The notes under the pieces were generated by a model. It searched no databases. It was not told the origin of the DNA and saw only the letters and a list, made by a program, of their open reading frames with translations. From contig JAITMW010000051.1 in NCBI GenBank assembly GCA_031277155.1, forward strand, positions 1-8,043: a stretch of 8,043 nucleotides of DNA, written 5' to 3'. This DNA is from Clostridiales bacterium (GTDB taxonomy: Bacteria; Bacillota; Clostridia; Lachnospirales; WRAX01). Shown here one piece after another: positions 6,340 through 8,043 of the stretch. Both the position numbers and the translations under genes were made by a program. Each line of letters opens with the position of its first letter. The stretch's first letter is position 1.

Positions 6340-7699
6340 GACAATTTCCCCCAAAAATGGAATTTATTGCGTCGGAAATTATCGAAAGCTCCTCATGTGA
6401 TACTGTGCGTACATCAAACAAGAGTTCATTTCGATAAATTCTTGATACAATCGGAATCGTCCAGCCGCGCAACCGCCTCTCCAGCTCTTGCAGAGGCATG
6501 GACTTGGGCGAAATGGCCACAGCATAGGACGGGAAAATCTCCGCCGGCAGCGAGCCGCCCCCGGCCTGCCCCTGGGTCATGATGACACTGGCAGTAAATA
6601 TATCCGGTCTTGGCAAAATTTGGCTAATCAATTCTTCAGCGTCCTGCTCCAGCCTTTGCACGCTCTTTTTCAGCATGGCAACAACGGGAATTTCCTCCTG
6701 CCTCCCTTCTTCATATTTCGCGAGGGTAGCTTCCAGCGCGGCCAGTGTCAATTTATCCATGCGCAGCGCGCGGTATAGCGGGTGTTTGGCAATTTTGTCA
6801 ATATATGCCTTTTTGCCCGCAATTATGCCGCATTGCGGGCCCCCAAGCAGCTTGTCACCGCTAAAACACAGCACATCAGCCCCTTGCGAAACAACCTCTT
6901 GCACTGTAGGCTCGTGCCGCGACAATTTGGTCAAGCAGCCCCCGCCAAGGTCGTAAATCAGGGGCTTTCCGTGCTTTGCGGCCAGCGTTGCCAAATCTTC
7001 AATACTCACAGTTTCAGTAAATCCCACGATGCGATAATTTGACGTGTGAACCTTCAGTATCGCCGCGGTATCGTGAGAAATCGCCGCCTCATAATCAGCA
7101 AGGCGCGTCTTATTCGTCGTGCCGACCTCCACAAGCCGCGCGCCGCCCTGAGAAATCACATCAGGCACGCGGAAAGAGCCGCCAATTTCTACCATTTCGC
7201 CTCGTGACACAACAACCTCGCCAGCGTCGCACAGGGCGGACAGCGCCAGAAGCACCGCCGCCGCGTTGTTGTTGACGCAAAGGGCGTCCTGGACGCCGCA
7301 AAGCCTGATAAGACGGGCTTTCACGCCATCCATACGGCTGCCGCGGCTGCCGCTCTCCAAATCATACTCCAGGTTGCAATATCCCAGGGCAACCCGCGCC
7401 ACATGCTCCGCAACTGATTGTAGCATTGGCGCGCGCCCCAAATTTGTGTGCAAAACAACTCCCGTAGCATTTACAACCCTGCCCAGGACAAAAGCCGCGG
7501 TTTTTGCGCCTTTCTCGGCAATCATCGTCAAGATTTCGGCGTCATCGGGAATTTCGGTGATATCCCCCGACAAAACCCCTTGGCGCAGACCATCCAAAAC
7601 CTCTCGCGCCGCAGCCAAGTTCGCTTCGTCACCCAATTGCCGCATCAAAAAATCTACTTGCGGTATTCTTCGCAAAATGTCTTTCACGCTGTTATTCAT
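6332..7699 (-). CDS. selA: L-seryl-tRNA(Sec) selenium transferase SelA
   Basis: SelA is a PLP enzyme that converts seryl-tRNA(Sec) to selenocysteyl-tRNA(Sec) using selenophosphate from SelD. The 455-residue product is full length. It has the N-terminal tRNA-binding helical region (IPQVDFLMRQLG, 12-23), the VNATGVVLHTNLGRAP core (76-91), the ESGSRGSR loop (115-122), the VEVGTTNKTR motif (190-199), the PLP-site IYDLGGG (248-254) and the catalytic lysine Lys283 in FSGDKLLGGPQ (279-289), equivalent to E. coli Lys295. The ATG start overlaps the stop of the upstream grdD-like gene by four bases (ATGA, 7696-7699) and has only a weak AGGA 13-16 bases upstream, so it is probably translated by coupling. 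The 3' end overlaps selB by 8 bases. selD and the tRNA(Sec) gene selC are not in the window. Confidence 0.98.
   Translation of the reverse strand: MNNSVKDILRRIPQVDFLMRQLGDEANLAAAREVLDGLRQGVLSGDITEIPDDAEILTMIAEKGAKTAAFVLGRVVNATGVVLHTNLGRAPMLQSVAEHVARVALGYCNLEYDLESGSRGSRMDGVKARLIRLCGVQDALCVNNNAAAVLLALSALCDAGEVVVSRGEMVEIGGSFRVPDVISQGGARLVEVGTTNKTRLADYEAAISHDTAAILKVHTSNYRIVGFTETVSIEDLATLAAKHGKPLIYDLGGGCLTKLSRHEPTVQEVVSQGADVLCFSGDKLLGGPQCGIIAGKKAYIDKIAKHPLYRALRMDKLTLAALEATLAKYEEGRQEEIPVVAMLKKSVQRLEQDAEELISQILPRPDIFTASVIMTQGQAGGGSLPAEIFPSYAVAISPKSMPLQELERRLRGWTIPIVSRIYRNELLFDVRTVSHEELSIISDAINSIFGGNCHE
7696..7699 (-). other. grdD-selA start/stop overlap (ATGA)
   Basis: On the minus strand ATGA contains both the selA ATG and the TGA stop of the grdD-like gene. 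Such 4-base overlaps usually mean that ribosomes finishing the first gene re-initiate on the second. selA lacks a strong ribosome site, which supports dependence on this overlap. Confidence 0.9.
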
Positions 7700-8043
7700 T
7701 CGCTCACAAATCCTGCTTCTGTCAGTATTTTTTTTGCCGCTTCGTGCCGCGCCTCATTAACCAGCGCAATAGGCCCCGTGCAACCCATGCCGCTTTCGGC
7801 GTAAATTCCGGCCTTCCACAGCACATTTACGGCATCGTCCAGCTCTGTAATCTCGATGCCGGAAATCTCTGCGGTCACAATCTCCTTGGGCGGTGCCGCC
7901 ACAACTTCTGCAACTGTTTGTACTGATTTCTCTGCAATTTTCTCCAGCACGCCGCGCAGTCCGGCCGCATTAGCCGCCGCAAACTCTGCTTTCATCACAC
8001 TTTTCCAATTGCCGCGCACCAATTGCCCCGCATATTCCATGGC
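7696..8043 (-). CDS. grdD: Glycine reductase component C alpha subunit (GrdD), C-terminal part
   Basis: Only the last 115 codons are present; the frame stays open to the right edge of the window, so the ATG at 8040 is probably internal. The visible part is a helical, Ala/Glu-rich segment, then an ITAEISGIEI-like strand (VTAEISGIEI) and the end GIYAESGMGCTGPIALVNEA. From recall, GrdD of glycine, sarcosine and betaine reductases is about 390 residues with an essential cysteine near residue 359 that takes part in acetyl transfer; the Cys in GMGCTGP here lies 28 residues from the end, which fits. Component C releases the acetyl group from the selenoprotein-bound thioester as acetyl phosphate, which can yield ATP. 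The link to selA and selB agrees, since GrdA and GrdB contain selenocysteine. The family call rests on memory of this C-terminus; the rest of the protein is not seen. Confidence 0.7.
   Translation of the reverse strand, partial: AMEYAGQLVRGNWKSVMKAEFAAANAAGLRGVLEKIAEKSVQTVAEVVAAPPKEIVTAEISGIEITELDDAVNVLWKAGIYAESGMGCTGPIALVNEARHEAAKKILTEAGFVSE

Noticed and set aside
5653..6400. Plus-strand ORFs of 210 and 172 codons
   Set aside because: Antisense to the GTPase domain of selB; products have no recognisable motif.
6332..8043. SECIS element or in-frame Sec codon in the visible sel/grd genes
   Set aside because: None of the visible genes has an internal TGA in frame; selenoprotein genes of the pathway would lie outside the window.

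Overview
The window looks like a chromosomal segment of an anaerobic, glycine-reducing bacterium, most likely a member of the Firmicutes (Clostridia or a neighbouring class). This rests on the end of a glycine reductase component C gene fused by overlaps to selA and selB, on Shine-Dalgarno sites of the GGAGG type, and on a moderately GC-rich genome with AT-rich promoter gaps. The taxonomic call is an inference from gene content; nothing here fixes a genus.

Layout from left to right. Bases 1-254 are non-coding and packed with degenerate repeats: a 25-base direct repeat, a 26-base imperfect inverted repeat, a GC-rich hairpin and a run of GGTGAC units. A short, doubtful plus-strand ORF (316-426) runs into the 3' end of aroC. 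aroC (chorismate synthase, minus strand, 392-1468) is divergent from a plus-strand ABC exporter half-transporter gene (1544-3199). The 75-base gap between their starts holds a near-consensus sigma-A promoter for the exporter. The exporter gene converges on an ECF-type S-component membrane protein gene (minus, 3201-3713), with one base between the two stop codons. Next on the minus strand come a Fe/Mn superoxide dismutase (3770-4408), selB (4441-6339), selA (6332-7699) and the C-terminal 115 codons of a glycine reductase GrdD-like protein (7696-8043, running off the window).

How the genes work together. The right half is transcribed right to left. The stop of the grdD-like gene overlaps the selA start by 4 bases (ATGA), and the selA stop overlaps the selB start by 8 bases. 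SelA makes selenocysteyl-tRNA(Sec) and SelB delivers it to UGA codons. Glycine reductase depends on selenoproteins (GrdA, GrdB), so co-translating component C with the selenocysteine machinery ties supply to demand. The superoxide dismutase lies 32 bases after selB with its own strong ribosome site and may be the operon's last gene, protecting an oxygen-sensitive metabolism. The ECF S component has its own promoter in the 57-base gap after sod. The left half (aroC, exporter) shows no functional link to this operon.

No clearly novel multi-gene system is visible. The points most worth following are the coupled grdD-selA-selB-sod arrangement, the repeat cluster at the left edge, the exporter of unknown substrate with its strong promoter, and the substrate of the orphan S component.
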